In this document: positions 26,647-34,455 of the stretch, in pieces
How the letters are laid out: every line of letters starts with the position of its first letter
Position numbering within the stretch: the stretch's first letter is position 1
Origin: Candidatus Faecicola pullistercoris
GTDB taxonomy: Bacteria; Bacillota; Clostridia; Christensenellales; CAG-917
Assembly (NCBI GenBank): GCA_018714105.1
Contig: DVNW01000004.1
Coordinates: 66,738 to 130,737 of the forward strand
DNA: 64,000 nucleotides
Direction: 5' to 3'
Program-made: the position numbers and the translations under genes
Notes under the pieces: generated by a model
What the model was told of the DNA's origin: nothing
Database searches by the model: none
Seen by the model: the letters and a program-made list of their open reading frames with translations, nothing else

Positions 26647-28245
26647 ATGACAAGCAATTCAGTGTCGGTATTGCTTGCCTCGGTTAGCGGCGGTATCGCG
26701 GCTGTAATAGCCGTGGCGGCCTTGTTGGTTGGTGCGGGTATAGCTTTCGTAGCTTACCGTCTGTATACCAAAAACAAGATCGGACTGGCTAAAACCGAAG
26801 CGGCAAGACTGAAAGAAGACGCTCAGGCCGAGGCAAAAACGCTCAGAAAGGAAGCATTACTCGAAGCCAAGGAAGAGCAACACAAATTGCGAGCCGAATT
26901 TGAAAAAGAATCCAAGGAAAGAAAAGCGGAATTTCAACGTACGGAGCAACGTCTGCTTCAAAGAGAAAATTTTCTCGACAAAAAAGACGACGCTTTGGAC
27001 AAGAAGCAGGAACAACTCGAACAGCAAAAGAAATCTCTTGAATCCAAACAGCGCGAACTGAGCGAAATCGAAGAGAACTTAAAAAACGCAAATCTTCGTA
27101 TTCAGAACGAGCTTGAAAGAGTTTCGGGTCTGAGTAAAGACGAAGCCAAACAAATCCTTTTCGACAACCTGATTGACGAAGTTAAGAAGGACGCGGCTCA
27201 AACCGCTAAAAACATCGAGCTGGAGGCTAAGGAAAACGCCGAAAAAAAGGCAAAAAACATAATAAGCCTTGCTATTCAGCGTTGTGCGGCCGACCATGCG
27301 ACGGAAACCACGGTTTCGGTAGTGGATTTGCCCGGCGACGATATGAAAGGGCGTATCATAGGCCGCGTCGGCAGGAACATCAGGGCGCTTGAAAGCGCTA
27401 CGGGCGTAGATCTTATCATCGACGATACCCCTGACGTTGTTACCTTATCCAGTTTCGACCCCGTCAGAAGGGAAGTGGCCAGGATAACTCTTGAAAAACT
27501 GGTTGCCGACGGAAGAATTCATCCCGCGCGCATCGAGGAAATGGTAGATAAGGTCAGAAAAGAAGTTGACCAGACCATCAAGGAAGCAGGCGAAACCGCC
27601 GTATTCGATTTGAATATCTACGGCGTTCATCCCGAACTTATTAAAATCCTCGGCAGGTTGAAATACCGTACAAGCTACGGGCAGAACTGCTTGAAACATT
27701 CGCTTGAAGTTGCTTATCTCGCCGGCATGATGGCAAACGAACTGGGCGCCGACGTCAAGGTGGCAAAACGTGCGGGTCTTCTGCACGATATAGGCAAGGC
27801 TGTCGACCACGAAGTCGAAGGTACGCATATTCAGATAGGCGTTGATCTTGCCAAAAAGTACAAAGAAAGCAAAGAGGTAGTTCACGCGATTGCCGCGCAT
27901 CACGGCGATATCGAGGCTCAGACCATCGAGGCCGTTCTCGTTCAGGCTGCCGACGCTATTTCCAGCGCAAGGCCCGGCGCGCGTCGCGAATCTTTGGAAA
28001 ATTATGTAAAACGCATAGAAAAATTGGAAAATCTTGCAAATTCGTTCGCAGGCGTAGATACTTCTTACGCAATACAGGCGGGGCGCGAAATCCGCGTTAT
28101 GGTTAAGCCTGAGGTTGTTGACGACAGTACCACGCAATTTTTAGCAAAAGAAATAGCAACAAAACTTGAAAACGAGCTCGAATATCCGGGTCAGATCAAG
28201 GTCAGCGTAATAAGAGAAGTAAGAAAAGTCGAATACGCTAAATAA
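26647..28245 (+). CDS. rny: RNase Y, membrane-anchored endoribonuclease
   Basis: RNase Y starts bulk mRNA decay in Bacillota and anchors the degradosome. The 532-residue product has an N-terminal membrane span (about residues 14-36), a long coiled coil rich in E, K and Q (40-210), and a KH domain ([19 protein letters not shown] near 237). The HD domain has [10 protein letters not shown] near 378 and AIAAHHGD near 418. AGGAGG lies 12 bases before the ATG, a rather long spacing. It has a consensus promoter and a terminator, so it is probably monocistronic. Confidence 0.97.
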   Translation: MTSNSVSVLLASVSGGIAAVIAVAALLVGAGIAFVAYRLYTKNKIGLAKTEAARLKEDAQAEAKTLRKEALLEAKEEQHKLRAEFEKESKERKAEFQRTEQRLLQRENFLDKKDDALDKKQEQLEQQKKSLESKQRELSEIEENLKNANLRIQNELERVSGLSKDEAKQILFDNLIDEVKKDAAQTAKNIELEAKENAEKKAKNIISLAIQRCAADHATETTVSVVDLPGDDMKGRIIGRVGRNIRALESATGVDLIIDDTPDVVTLSSFDPVRREVARITLEKLVADGRIHPARIEEMVDKVRKEVDQTIKEAGETAVFDLNIYGVHPELIKILGRLKYRTSYGQNCLKHSLEVAYLAGMMANELGADVKVAKRAGLLHDIGKAVDHEVEGTHIQIGVDLAKKYKESKEVVHAIAAHHGDIEAQTIEAVLVQAADAISSARPGARRESLENYVKRIEKLENLANSFAGVDTSYAIQAGREIRVMVKPEVVDDSTTQFLAKEIATKLENELEYPGQIKVSVIREVRKVEYAK

Positions 28246-28253
28246 AGTCAATT

Positions 28254-28285
28254 AAGCCGCCTCAAAAAGGCGGCTTTTTTATTTT
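28254..28285 (+). terminator. Rho-independent terminator after rny
   Basis: AAGCCGCCT (28254-28262) and AGGCGGCTT (28268-28276) form a 9-base stem followed by TTTT and a T-rich tract. Confidence 0.94.
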
Positions 28286-28314
28286 TCAATAATATTTTTA
28301 TATGGCCGCGCGGT

Positions 28315-28343
28315 TTGACTTTTAACGCTATTTAATATACAAT
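28315..28343 (+). promoter_or_regulatory. Sigma-A-like promoter with no obvious gene directly after it
   Basis: TTGACT at 28315-28320 and TACAAT at 28338-28343 have a 17-base spacer on the plus strand. Predicted start near 28350 is immediately followed by a hairpin at 28357-28381. The next plus-strand gene is proC, nearly 400 bases on, beyond tRNA-Trp, which is on the other strand. Confidence 0.6.
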
Positions 28344-28356
28344 AATAAAAAGGCTT

Positions 28357-28381
28357 AATAAAAAGGCATCGCCTTTTTATT
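28357..28381. terminator. Bidirectional terminator-like hairpin
   Basis: AATAAAAAGGC (28357-28367) and GCCTTTTTATT (28371-28381) pair perfectly over 11 bases with a 3-base loop, and both strands end in a T-rich tract. On the minus strand it would stop transcripts that pass the tRNA-Trp terminator. Confidence 0.65.
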
Positions 28382-28542
28382 TATTATCTTAAAACAACCT
28401 GTGCCGACCAGTTGGTGCGGGATATGCGAAATATACGGTATAAAGCTGTTACGGCTAGTTTACTGCCGGACGCGATTCGCCTTACAGCGAGTCTGCGAGC
28501 GTGCAACGCAACCCGCGAACTTCCGTTTGTGGCGGTTGCGTG
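28382..28542. other. Structured interval without a gene, next to tRNA-Trp
   Basis: No credible coding frame is present. The stretch is visibly richer in GC than other gaps and holds nested pairing: GCTGT/ACAGC (28445-28449, 28484-28488) around CGGC/GCCG (28452-28455, 28465-28468), and ACGCAACC/GGTTGCGT (28506-28513, 28534-28541). It also contains GACGCGATTCG at 28469-28479, an 11-base copy of the T-arm of the neighbouring tRNA. It may be a structured RNA or a decayed tRNA-linked insertion; the sequence alone does not decide. Confidence 0.4.
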
Positions 28543-28579
28543 AAAAAAGCAGCCCGCAACGAGTTGTTACAGACTGCTT
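28543..28579 (-). terminator. Terminator of tRNA-Trp
   Basis: On the minus strand, a 14-base stem (28579-28566 with 28560-28547, some G-U pairs) around a 5-base loop is followed by six Ts. It starts 5 bases after the tRNA 3' end. Confidence 0.85.
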
Positions 28580-28583
28580 CACT

Positions 28584-28658
28584 TGGCAGGGGAGACGCGA
28601 TTCGAACACGCAACCGATGGTTTTGGAGACCACTACTCTACCGTTGAGCCACTCCCCT
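28584..28658 (-). tRNA. tRNA-Trp (anticodon CCA)
   Basis: The minus strand folds into a full cloverleaf. The 7-base acceptor is AGGGGAG/CTCCCCT, the D stem is GCTC/GAGT, and the anticodon stem has loop CTCCAAA with anticodon CCA. A T-arm with TTCGAAT and an encoded 3' CCA complete it. Several G-U pairs are present in the D, anticodon and T stems. It has its own promoter 26 bases upstream and its own terminator, so it is an independent unit divergent from proC. Confidence 0.97.
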
Positions 28659-28683
28659 AGGAAGTATAGATTTTTCTTTGGTT

Positions 28684-28712
28684 ATTATATTATAAAACAA
28701 GCATTTAGTCAA
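28684..28712 (-). promoter_or_regulatory. Sigma-A promoter for tRNA-Trp
   Basis: On the minus strand TTGACT (28712-28707), a 17-base spacer and TATAAT (28689-28684). The expected start is about 20 bases before the mature tRNA end. Confidence 0.87.
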
Positions 28713-28731
28713 ACGAAATGCGGAGGAAAAT

Positions 28732-29532
28732 ATGCACAAATTTGAATTAGGCCTTTTAGGCGGCGGCAATATGGCAACGGCAATAGTCGACGGTGTAATC
28801 CGCAGCGGAGTACTTACCCCGGACAAGATTATAGTAAGCGATCCCAGCCGTGACAGACGGGATTATTTTAATGCCGCGGGAGTAAAGGCGACAGACGACA
28901 ATGCAGAACTTTTTACCGATGCCGAATATATCCTGCTTGCCGTAAAACCTCAGGTTGCCGCACAAATACTCGGAGAATATAACGGAAAGGTCCAAAATAA
29001 ATTTATAAGTATCATGGCGGGATTTTCAAAAGCCAAAATAAAAAGTCTTTTGGGCGACGTTAAAGTAGCCAGGATAATGCCTAACACTGCCGCTATGGTA
29101 GGCGAGGCTATGTCGGCTATTGATTCCACCGAGTTTAACGCGGCCGAACGCGAGTTCCTTTACAATATATTCAACACTTTGGGAAAAGCCGCAGAAATAC
29201 CCGAAAACATGTTCGACGCCGTAACCGCGGTTAGCGGAAGCGGCCCTGCATACATATATATGTTTATAAAAGCCATGATTGACGGCGGTATAGCGGCCGG
29301 TCTTAGCGAGGAAGACAGCAAAACTCTTACGTTGCAGACCGTTATAGGCGGCGTTAAAATGGTCAAGCACAATTCCGATACGCCTATCGATACATTAATA
29401 GACCGCGTATGCAGCAAGGGCGGAACGACTATTCAGGCTGTCGATTATTATCGCGACAAAGGCCTTGAAAATATAATTATCGAAGGTATGAAAAGGTGCA
29501 AAGCCCGCTCGGAGGAACTGGGCAGGTTATGA
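28732..29532 (+). CDS. proC: ProC, pyrroline-5-carboxylate reductase
   Basis: ProC makes the last reaction of proline synthesis, reducing pyrroline-5-carboxylate with NAD(P)H. The 266-residue product starts with the dinucleotide-binding motif GLLGGGNMATAI and has VSGSGPAYIYMFIKAMIDGG near residue 165 and SKGGTTIQAV near 225, all typical of ProC. A GGAGG is 6 bases before the ATG. The stop overlaps rnhA as ATGA. No proA or proB is nearby. Its promoter is not clear; the divergent tRNA-Trp promoter occupies the gap. Confidence 0.97.
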   Translation: MHKFELGLLGGGNMATAIVDGVIRSGVLTPDKIIVSDPSRDRRDYFNAAGVKATDDNAELFTDAEYILLAVKPQVAAQILGEYNGKVQNKFISIMAGFSKAKIKSLLGDVKVARIMPNTAAMVGEAMSAIDSTEFNAAEREFLYNIFNTLGKAAEIPENMFDAVTAVSGSGPAYIYMFIKAMIDGGIAAGLSEEDSKTLTLQTVIGGVKMVKHNSDTPIDTLIDRVCSKGGTTIQAVDYYRDKGLENIIIEGMKRCKARSEELGRL

Positions 29533-29990
29533 AAAAAGTTACGATATACACCGACGGCGCCTGCTCGGGTAATCCCGGAATAGGCGGTTGGGCCGCAATT
29601 CTCAATTACATGGGACACGAAAAAGAGGTCAGCGGCTATATGAAAGAAACCACCAACAACCGCATGGAAATATTCGCGATTATTCAGGGGCTCAGACAGC
29701 TTAACGAGAGCTGCGAGGTTACCGTTTACAGCGACTCGGCTTATGCCGTAAACGCTTTTAATGAGGGATGGCTTCAAAGCTGGAAGGCAAACAAGTGGAA
29801 AACCGCCTCGAAAGACGAAGTCAAAAACCTCGATTTATGGAAGCTTCTGCTTATCGAAACCGAAAAGCACAAGGTGGAATTCGTCAAAGTCAAGGGGCAT
29901 GCGGACGTAGAAGGCAACAACCGTTGCGATAAACTGGCACGAGCGCAAATAGCTGACGTCCAAAAAAAATCGTCAAATCAACTCGTATAA
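29529..29990 (+). CDS. rnhA: RNase HI
   Basis: RNase HI cuts the RNA strand of RNA-DNA hybrids. The 153-residue product has all four metal ligands: Asp in YTDGACSGNPG, Glu in NNRMEIFAI, Asp in YSDSAYAV and the final Asp in GNNRCDKLA; the catalytic-loop histidine region is VKGHADVEG. The ATG at 29529 overlaps the proC stop and has GGAGG about 13 bases upstream inside proC. An earlier in-frame ATG at 29496 is rejected because it would only add residues with no RNase H similarity. Confidence 0.97.
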   Translation: MKKVTIYTDGACSGNPGIGGWAAILNYMGHEKEVSGYMKETTNNRMEIFAIIQGLRQLNESCEVTVYSDSAYAVNAFNEGWLQSWKANKWKTASKDEVKNLDLWKLLLIETEKHKVEFVKVKGHADVEGNNRCDKLARAQIADVQKKSSNQLV

Positions 29991-30005
29991 TACGGTTAAA
30001 GTTAT

Positions 30006-31106
30006 ATGGAAAAAAAGCAAAAAATCAATCTGATCATTGTCAGCATTCTTACAGTTATAAGTATTGCAGAACTCGTTTACGTTCGCAATTCGTTTAAGCC
30101 GTGGCTCAACGCCGTATTATGGATAGCGTTGGTACTGTTGTGGGTTATGTTTGTAATCAGTCTGGTTAAAAAGCTGGATTATCTTTACAAGTTCGTGATA
30201 GTATGCTTTTACTGTGCGATATTCGTGCTGACGGCGTACTGTATACTTTTAAAAACGGGCGTATTCGATAAATTCGATTCGGCAGAGGACCTTCTCGAAT
30301 ACGTAAGCGACGACCCGATAGGTATACTTACGTTTATTGCAATTACATTTCTTCAGGTTACATTCATACCGCTTCCTTCCACGGTTACTACCGTCGGCGG
30401 AGTGTGGGTATTCGGGCCCGGCAGAGGGTTTATATTCAGCCTTATAGGCCAGGTAGCGGGCAGCATGCTTGCGTTTTATCTGGGCAGAAAGTTCGGCGTT
30501 AAACTTGTTAAATGGTTTGTAGGAGAAGAGGTCTTTGAAAAATATCAGAAGTTTATTAAAGGCCGCGACAAAATCATTCTGATATTTATGTTTTTGTTCC
30601 CGTTTTTCCCCGACGACGTGCTCTGCCTGTTTGCCGGCCTTACCAACATGACGGGGTTTTTCTTCTTTATAATTATGCTGATTTCACGAAGCATAACGAT
30701 AGGATATACCACGCTGTTTATGGGCGTTGTTTCCTCGATTCCGTTTTCGGGCTGGGGAATACCTGTTTATATCCTGATAGGCATCGTAATAATAGCTCTG
30801 CTGTATTTCTTCTGGAAAAAGGGCGAACAAATCGAAAACGCAGTGATAAAGACGATTTATAAAACGATGCCCGCGTTTTTGCAGAAAAGTCTTATTCCCA
30901 AAGACGAACTCAACGAGCTGGCAAATAAGGAAAATAAAGAGAAGGAAAATTCTTCGCCTGCAGAAGACGAGCAGGATTTTGCAGAGGTTACAAAAGAAAA
31001 ACGGGACGAAGGCAGCAGTGAAAGCGGGCCGTATAATGAAAGTTCAGACGGCTGTACAGGCTCTGAAAACTCAACGGAAAACGAAAACGAATCAGAAAAA
31101 CAATAA
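30006..31106 (+). CDS. VTT-domain (DedA/TVP38-like) membrane protein with acidic tail
   Basis: The 366-residue protein has three hydrophobic spans before residue 85, then a VTT domain: FIPLPSTVTTVGG, followed by GQVAGSMLAFYLGRKFG, the conserved small-residue motif, near residues 155-175. PFFPDDVLCLFAGLT lies near 200, and the final spans follow. VTT proteins of this class scramble or flip lipids in other organisms, but the substrate here is unknown. The last 60 residues are hydrophilic, rich in E, S and N, probably disordered and cytoplasmic. A TATAAT lies just before it without a good -35. No clear Shine-Dalgarno is visible. Confidence 0.88.
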   Translation: MEKKQKINLIIVSILTVISIAELVYVRNSFKPWLNAVLWIALVLLWVMFVISLVKKLDYLYKFVIVCFYCAIFVLTAYCILLKTGVFDKFDSAEDLLEYVSDDPIGILTFIAITFLQVTFIPLPSTVTTVGGVWVFGPGRGFIFSLIGQVAGSMLAFYLGRKFGVKLVKWFVGEEVFEKYQKFIKGRDKIILIFMFLFPFFPDDVLCLFAGLTNMTGFFFFIIMLISRSITIGYTTLFMGVVSSIPFSGWGIPVYILIGIVIIALLYFFWKKGEQIENAVIKTIYKTMPAFLQKSLIPKDELNELANKENKEKENSSPAEDEQDFAEVTKEKRDEGSSESGPYNESSDGCTGSENSTENENESEKQ

Positions 31107-31138
31107 ATTAAAAGCGGCCCGAAGGCCGCTTTTTAATT
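31107..31138. terminator. Bidirectional terminator between convergent genes
   Basis: AAAGCGGCC (31111-31119), CGAA loop, GGCCGCTTT (31124-31132), flanked by ATTA and TAAT so that both strands end in a T-run. It serves the VTT gene (plus) and the PadR gene (minus). Confidence 0.9.
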
Positions 31139-31146
31139 AGTGATAA

Positions 31147-33078
31147 TTAAGCGATATGATATTTGTTTGATCTGTAAAGCGCCCAGTAAATCAGCGAACT
31201 GACAGGAATATCTAAAAACACTACCGCGGGAATAATAATGGGGGCGAGCATGCTCTGCGTATCTTTAATATCCGCCGCAAATCCGAAAAATCCTATCAAC
31301 AGTATAAGTACCAGAACGTTAAGATACAGCATCAGTCTGTTCAGTAACGAGGTTTTTATGTTAAACGAAGCTCTTACGCGCTTGTCCGGGTTAAGCATGT
31401 ACGCGATAAAAGCGCACAGCGGTACGATAAATCCTATGCCGCATATCCCGATATAGTAAGCCGTTGACAGCCTTTCTTTACAAATAAGCCAGCAAGCCAT
31501 AACCTCGATAATAAGAAGTAAAAACATTATAGAGTAGCAGTCACGGTTAAGCTTTGAGGCCAGTATAAAGTTCTGGGAATAATAGCTTTCGGTGGTATTT
31601 CTGCTGTAAACGCTCATTTTATACCCTTTGGCATAAAGACGCGTTTTCAGGTCAGCCGACGAAATAGGCGGGACGACTACGGTTTCTTTGGACTGTTCGT
31701 CCTTGATTTCGACGTTATCCTGCAAAGAGGCATTGTCCGATCTGTTATAAAAATCGTAAAAAGCGTCCTTGTAATTTACCGAAACGTCGTCTTTTTTAAA
31801 ACTGAAGTCCGAGGCCGGTTTTTTAGGCTCGCCCGCGGGTTTCGTTAAAGCGTCGGCGTCTGTCGGAGAATAGTTTTCGGCAACGGGCGGCTTGGCGGGT
31901 TGCACGGCGGAAGGGGTATTCGTAATTTCCGAAGTTAAATTATCAATCTGACTCGGCTTTTGCAAGGCAGGGTCCTCGCCGTTATCGTCGGCAAGGACTT
32001 CTTTTTTCTTTTGCGGAGCTTCGATACCGTATCTCTGAAGATTAAAATTTTCGGTATTTGCGTATTCGCCAATGCCAAGTTTCTGCGCGGCCTCAATGCG
32101 GGCGCGTTTCTGCTCTTCGGTTAAAACTGCAGGTTTGGCAGGCTCGGAAGGATAGCGGATTTCGTTCTGAGTGAGTTTTTCCGGTCTGTAATACTCGCGC
32201 TTGACCGACTCGTCGGCAGAGTAAACAGGCGTCGTATCACCGATGTTTTTATATAAATCATTTTGATTTGCCTTGCCGATTTTATTGTCGATTCTCGAGA
32301 GCATCTCGTTAAAAGAGGTATTGACTTTGCGGGGTGCGGTATCGTCAAATGCGTTGGCTTCGGCCTGTTTTTCTTCGGCTTTCTCGACGGCTTCCTGATC
32401 AAACTTATAAGTCAGTTCGGGCCTTAAAAACGATGCTGCAGGCGATTTCCGGGTTTTTTCTTCCTCAACGGGTTGAGCTTCTTCCGATATAGAAAGCTGT
32501 TCGTACCTGACGTTGTTTACGGCAGGTTTTTCCTCAACCGGCGCGACTTCGGGCGCTACAATTTCTTCCTTTATCGGCAACGGCTCTGCGGCCTGTTCTT
32601 TTTCCGTTTCCGCCTCGGCGCGCTCGACGCTCCGAACTTTTTCGGCAGCCTCGTCGTCTTCGTCGTCGCTTTTACGTTTTGTATAAGGCCTCAGAGAATT
32701 GATGTCGAACGGAGCAGGGGAAGAGAAGTCGTATTCCTTCTCGCTGAGCAGCCTGTCAAGAATGGTGCGGCTGTATTCGTATTCGCTCTGCATTTTCTGT
32801 AAAAATGCCTTTCCCGTCTCCGACAAAGCGTAATAACGGCGGCGACCGCCTTCGGTCTGGTCGATTTCGCCCCAGTAGCTGAAAATCAGACCTTGTTTTT
32901 CAAGGCGTTTCAGGCAGCTGTAAAGGGTAGGTTGTTTCAGTTTATACTGACCTTCGCTTTTAACCTCGATCTCTTTCAGAATATCGTAGCCGTATCTTGC
33001 TTCATCCTGAAGAGAACGCAGGATAATAGTGGTTACGTTTCCTCTGATGAGGTCGCTGTTGATGTTAGAAATATCCAT
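31147..33078 (-). CDS. PadR-family regulator fused to a long linker and a four-span membrane domain
   Basis: The 643-residue product has an N-terminal PadR winged helix (residues 1-95) with ARYGYDILKEIE, QPTLYSCLKRLEKQGLI and GGRRRYYALSETGK. PadR proteins are usually 110-200 residues. Here about 400 residues of charged, E-, P- and A-rich sequence follow (about 110-500). Four hydrophobic spans come next, near 517-536, 545-565, 585-606 and 615-638. The protein should sit in the membrane with its DNA-binding domain in the cytoplasm. A GAGGAGA precedes the ATG. The promoter just upstream overlaps a perfect palindrome, which suggests self-regulation. The signal sensed is unknown; similar PadR-plus-membrane fusions may exist in other Clostridia. 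Confidence 0.9.
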   Translation of the reverse strand: MDISNINSDLIRGNVTTIILRSLQDEARYGYDILKEIEVKSEGQYKLKQPTLYSCLKRLEKQGLIFSYWGEIDQTEGGRRRYYALSETGKAFLQKMQSEYEYSRTILDRLLSEKEYDFSSPAPFDINSLRPYTKRKSDDEDDEAAEKVRSVERAEAETEKEQAAEPLPIKEEIVAPEVAPVEEKPAVNNVRYEQLSISEEAQPVEEEKTRKSPAASFLRPELTYKFDQEAVEKAEEKQAEANAFDDTAPRKVNTSFNEMLSRIDNKIGKANQNDLYKNIGDTTPVYSADESVKREYYRPEKLTQNEIRYPSEPAKPAVLTEEQKRARIEAAQKLGIGEYANTENFNLQRYGIEAPQKKKEVLADDNGEDPALQKPSQIDNLTSEITNTPSAVQPAKPPVAENYSPTDADALTKPAGEPKKPASDFSFKKDDVSVNYKDAFYDFYNRSDNASLQDNVEIKDEQSKETVVVPPISSADLKTRLYAKGYKMSVYSRNTTESYYSQNFILASKLNRDCYSIMFLLLIIEVMACWLICKERLSTAYYIGICGIGFIVPLCAFIAYMLNPDKRVRASFNIKTSLLNRLMLYLNVLVLILLIGFFGFAADIKDTQSMLAPIIIPAVVFLDIPVSSLIYWALYRSNKYHIA

Positions 33079-33094
33079 AGTTACGTCTCCTCGG

Positions 33095-33117
33095 TTTAAA
33101 ATATCGTATATTTTAAA
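33095..33117. promoter_or_regulatory. Perfect palindrome, likely PadR operator
   Basis: TTTAAAATAT (33095-33104), CGT, ATATTTTAAA (33108-33117): 10-base arms matching perfectly. It lies between the -10 box and the start codon of the padR gene, about where transcription begins, a classic repressor position. It is not the ATGT-ACAT type known for several PadR proteins. Confidence 0.65.
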
Positions 33118-33127
33118 ACCTACATTA

Positions 33128-33156
33128 ATAATACAAAACTATTATAAAAAAGTCAA
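33128..33156 (-). promoter_or_regulatory. Sigma-A promoter for the PadR gene
   Basis: On the minus strand TTGACT (33156-33151), a 17-base spacer and TATTAT (33133-33128). The start would be near 33121, just upstream of the palindrome. Confidence 0.83.
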
Positions 33157-33272
33157 TAATTTATAATACGTTGATTATATTTTATGAACATGTAAATCTA
33201 ACAAATAAATAGAGGTTTTTAGCGTTTTTCGGCAAAAAAACGCGCATTTCGGGTAGATATCGGAAAAAGCCG

Positions 33273-34325
33273 TCAATCTTTGGAATCTCTTAAAATTATG
33301 CTCCTTGCGGCCTGACGGCGGATATCGTCGCTGGTTGCGGCGTAATGCTTTTTCGTGGTGTTGACGTCACGGTGTCCGAGTACTTCGGCAACCATATAAA
33401 TATCGTTGGTCTGGCGATACAGGTTAGTGCCGTACGTGCTGCGCAGTTTGTGGGGCGTTATTTTTTTAAGCGGCGTTACGATACTGCTGTATTTTTTTAC
33501 AAGGTCCTGAACGGCCCTGGTACTGATGCGACGCTTTTGCAAGGATAAAAACAACGCGCGTTCGCTTTCGTCGACGCCTTCGTAATTAAGCCTTTCATCA
33601 AGATACTCTTTAAGCGCAACGGCTACTTCGTCGGAAAAATACAAGGTTGTGCGCTTACCGCCTTTTCGGGTAACCGTAAAACCGTTTACGTTAAAGTCTA
33701 TATCATCTATATTAAGTCCGACGCACTCCGAAATACGTATGCCCGTACCTAAAAACAAGGTAAGTAAGGCGGTATCCCTGAGTTTTGTTCTTTCATGAAA
33801 AGCAACCTGCCTTCCGTGAAGCCCGTCGCCGCTTTCCGCGGTATTAAGAAGATTGACTACTTCGTCGACTTCAAGCCTGATTATTTCTTTTTCAAGCACC
33901 TTCGGCATTTTAATTTTTGCCGCAGCGTCGTTTTCAAGTTTGTTTTTGTTATAAAAGTATTTGAAAAACGCCCTTACTGTAGAAAGTTTGCGCGCCTTGC
34001 CCCGATTATCGTTTGAATACTCCTTTCCGTCAACGGTATAGAAGGAGAGATAGCTTATGAAATTTTCAATATCTTCGGTAGTTACCCGTTGTAAATCCGA
34101 AAGCTCGAAAGAGGTAACGGGTATAGAACGGAACCGTCTTACGAAGCCCGCCAGAAATCCGAAAAATATCCTTAAATCGTAAGCGTAATTTAGGCGCGTA
34201 AGGGGAGTGGTCGTAGACTCGATACCTACGAAAAACTCCTGACAGAACTCCGGAAGCTCGTCTTCCAGCTCCCTGAGCCGTACGGTATTGTTTTTATTTC
34301 TGTTTTTAAAATAATCATCACTCAT
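33273..34325 (-). CDS. Tyrosine recombinase, Xer-like
   Basis: The 350-residue product has an N-terminal SAM-like DNA-binding domain (about 25-140) and a C-terminal catalytic domain. The active-site set is complete: Arg in GTGIRISECVGL, Lys in RKGGKRTTLYF, His and Arg in PHKLRSTYGT, His in LGHRDVNTTKKHY and the nucleophile Tyr in the same motif. At 350 residues it is longer than XerC/XerD (about 300) and closer to XerS of streptococci. The absence of nearby phage genes suggests a chromosomal recombinase that resolves dimers rather than a phage integrase. No Shine-Dalgarno is present, and the -10 box is 6 bases before the ATG. Confidence 0.9.
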   Translation of the reverse strand: MSDDYFKNRNKNNTVRLRELEDELPEFCQEFFVGIESTTTPLTRLNYAYDLRIFFGFLAGFVRRFRSIPVTSFELSDLQRVTTEDIENFISYLSFYTVDGKEYSNDNRGKARKLSTVRAFFKYFYNKNKLENDAAAKIKMPKVLEKEIIRLEVDEVVNLLNTAESGDGLHGRQVAFHERTKLRDTALLTLFLGTGIRISECVGLNIDDIDFNVNGFTVTRKGGKRTTLYFSDEVAVALKEYLDERLNYEGVDESERALFLSLQKRRISTRAVQDLVKKYSSIVTPLKKITPHKLRSTYGTNLYRQTNDIYMVAEVLGHRDVNTTKKHYAATSDDIRRQAARSIILRDSKD

Positions 34326-34331
34326 GCTTAA

Positions 34332-34361
34332 ATTATACCACTCCGAAAGTTTGCATTACAA
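34332..34361 (-). promoter_or_regulatory. Promoter abutting the Xer-like start codon
   Basis: On the minus strand TTGTAA (34361-34356), 18 bases, TATAAT (34337-34332), with TGG before the -10. Only 6 bases separate the -10 from the ATG, so the mRNA may start at the AUG itself. Confidence 0.7.
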
Positions 34362-34455
34362 GTATTTTACGCAGAAATCTAATTCGGATATTGGAAAAAA
34401 CTTTCGTGTCGGGATTAGGGAAGCGGGGTATATAATTAAGGCAAGAGGATAAAAT

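Noticed and set aside
28401-28745. Plus-strand open frame of 114 codons across tRNA-Trp
   Set aside because: Its middle is the antisense translation of the tRNA (the familiar RRDSNTQP-type artefact); no Shine-Dalgarno or family similarity.
33222-33243. GCGTTTTT/AAAAACGC hairpin after the Xer-like gene as a terminator
   Set aside because: It lacks a T-run after the stem on either strand and is AT-rich, so support is weak.
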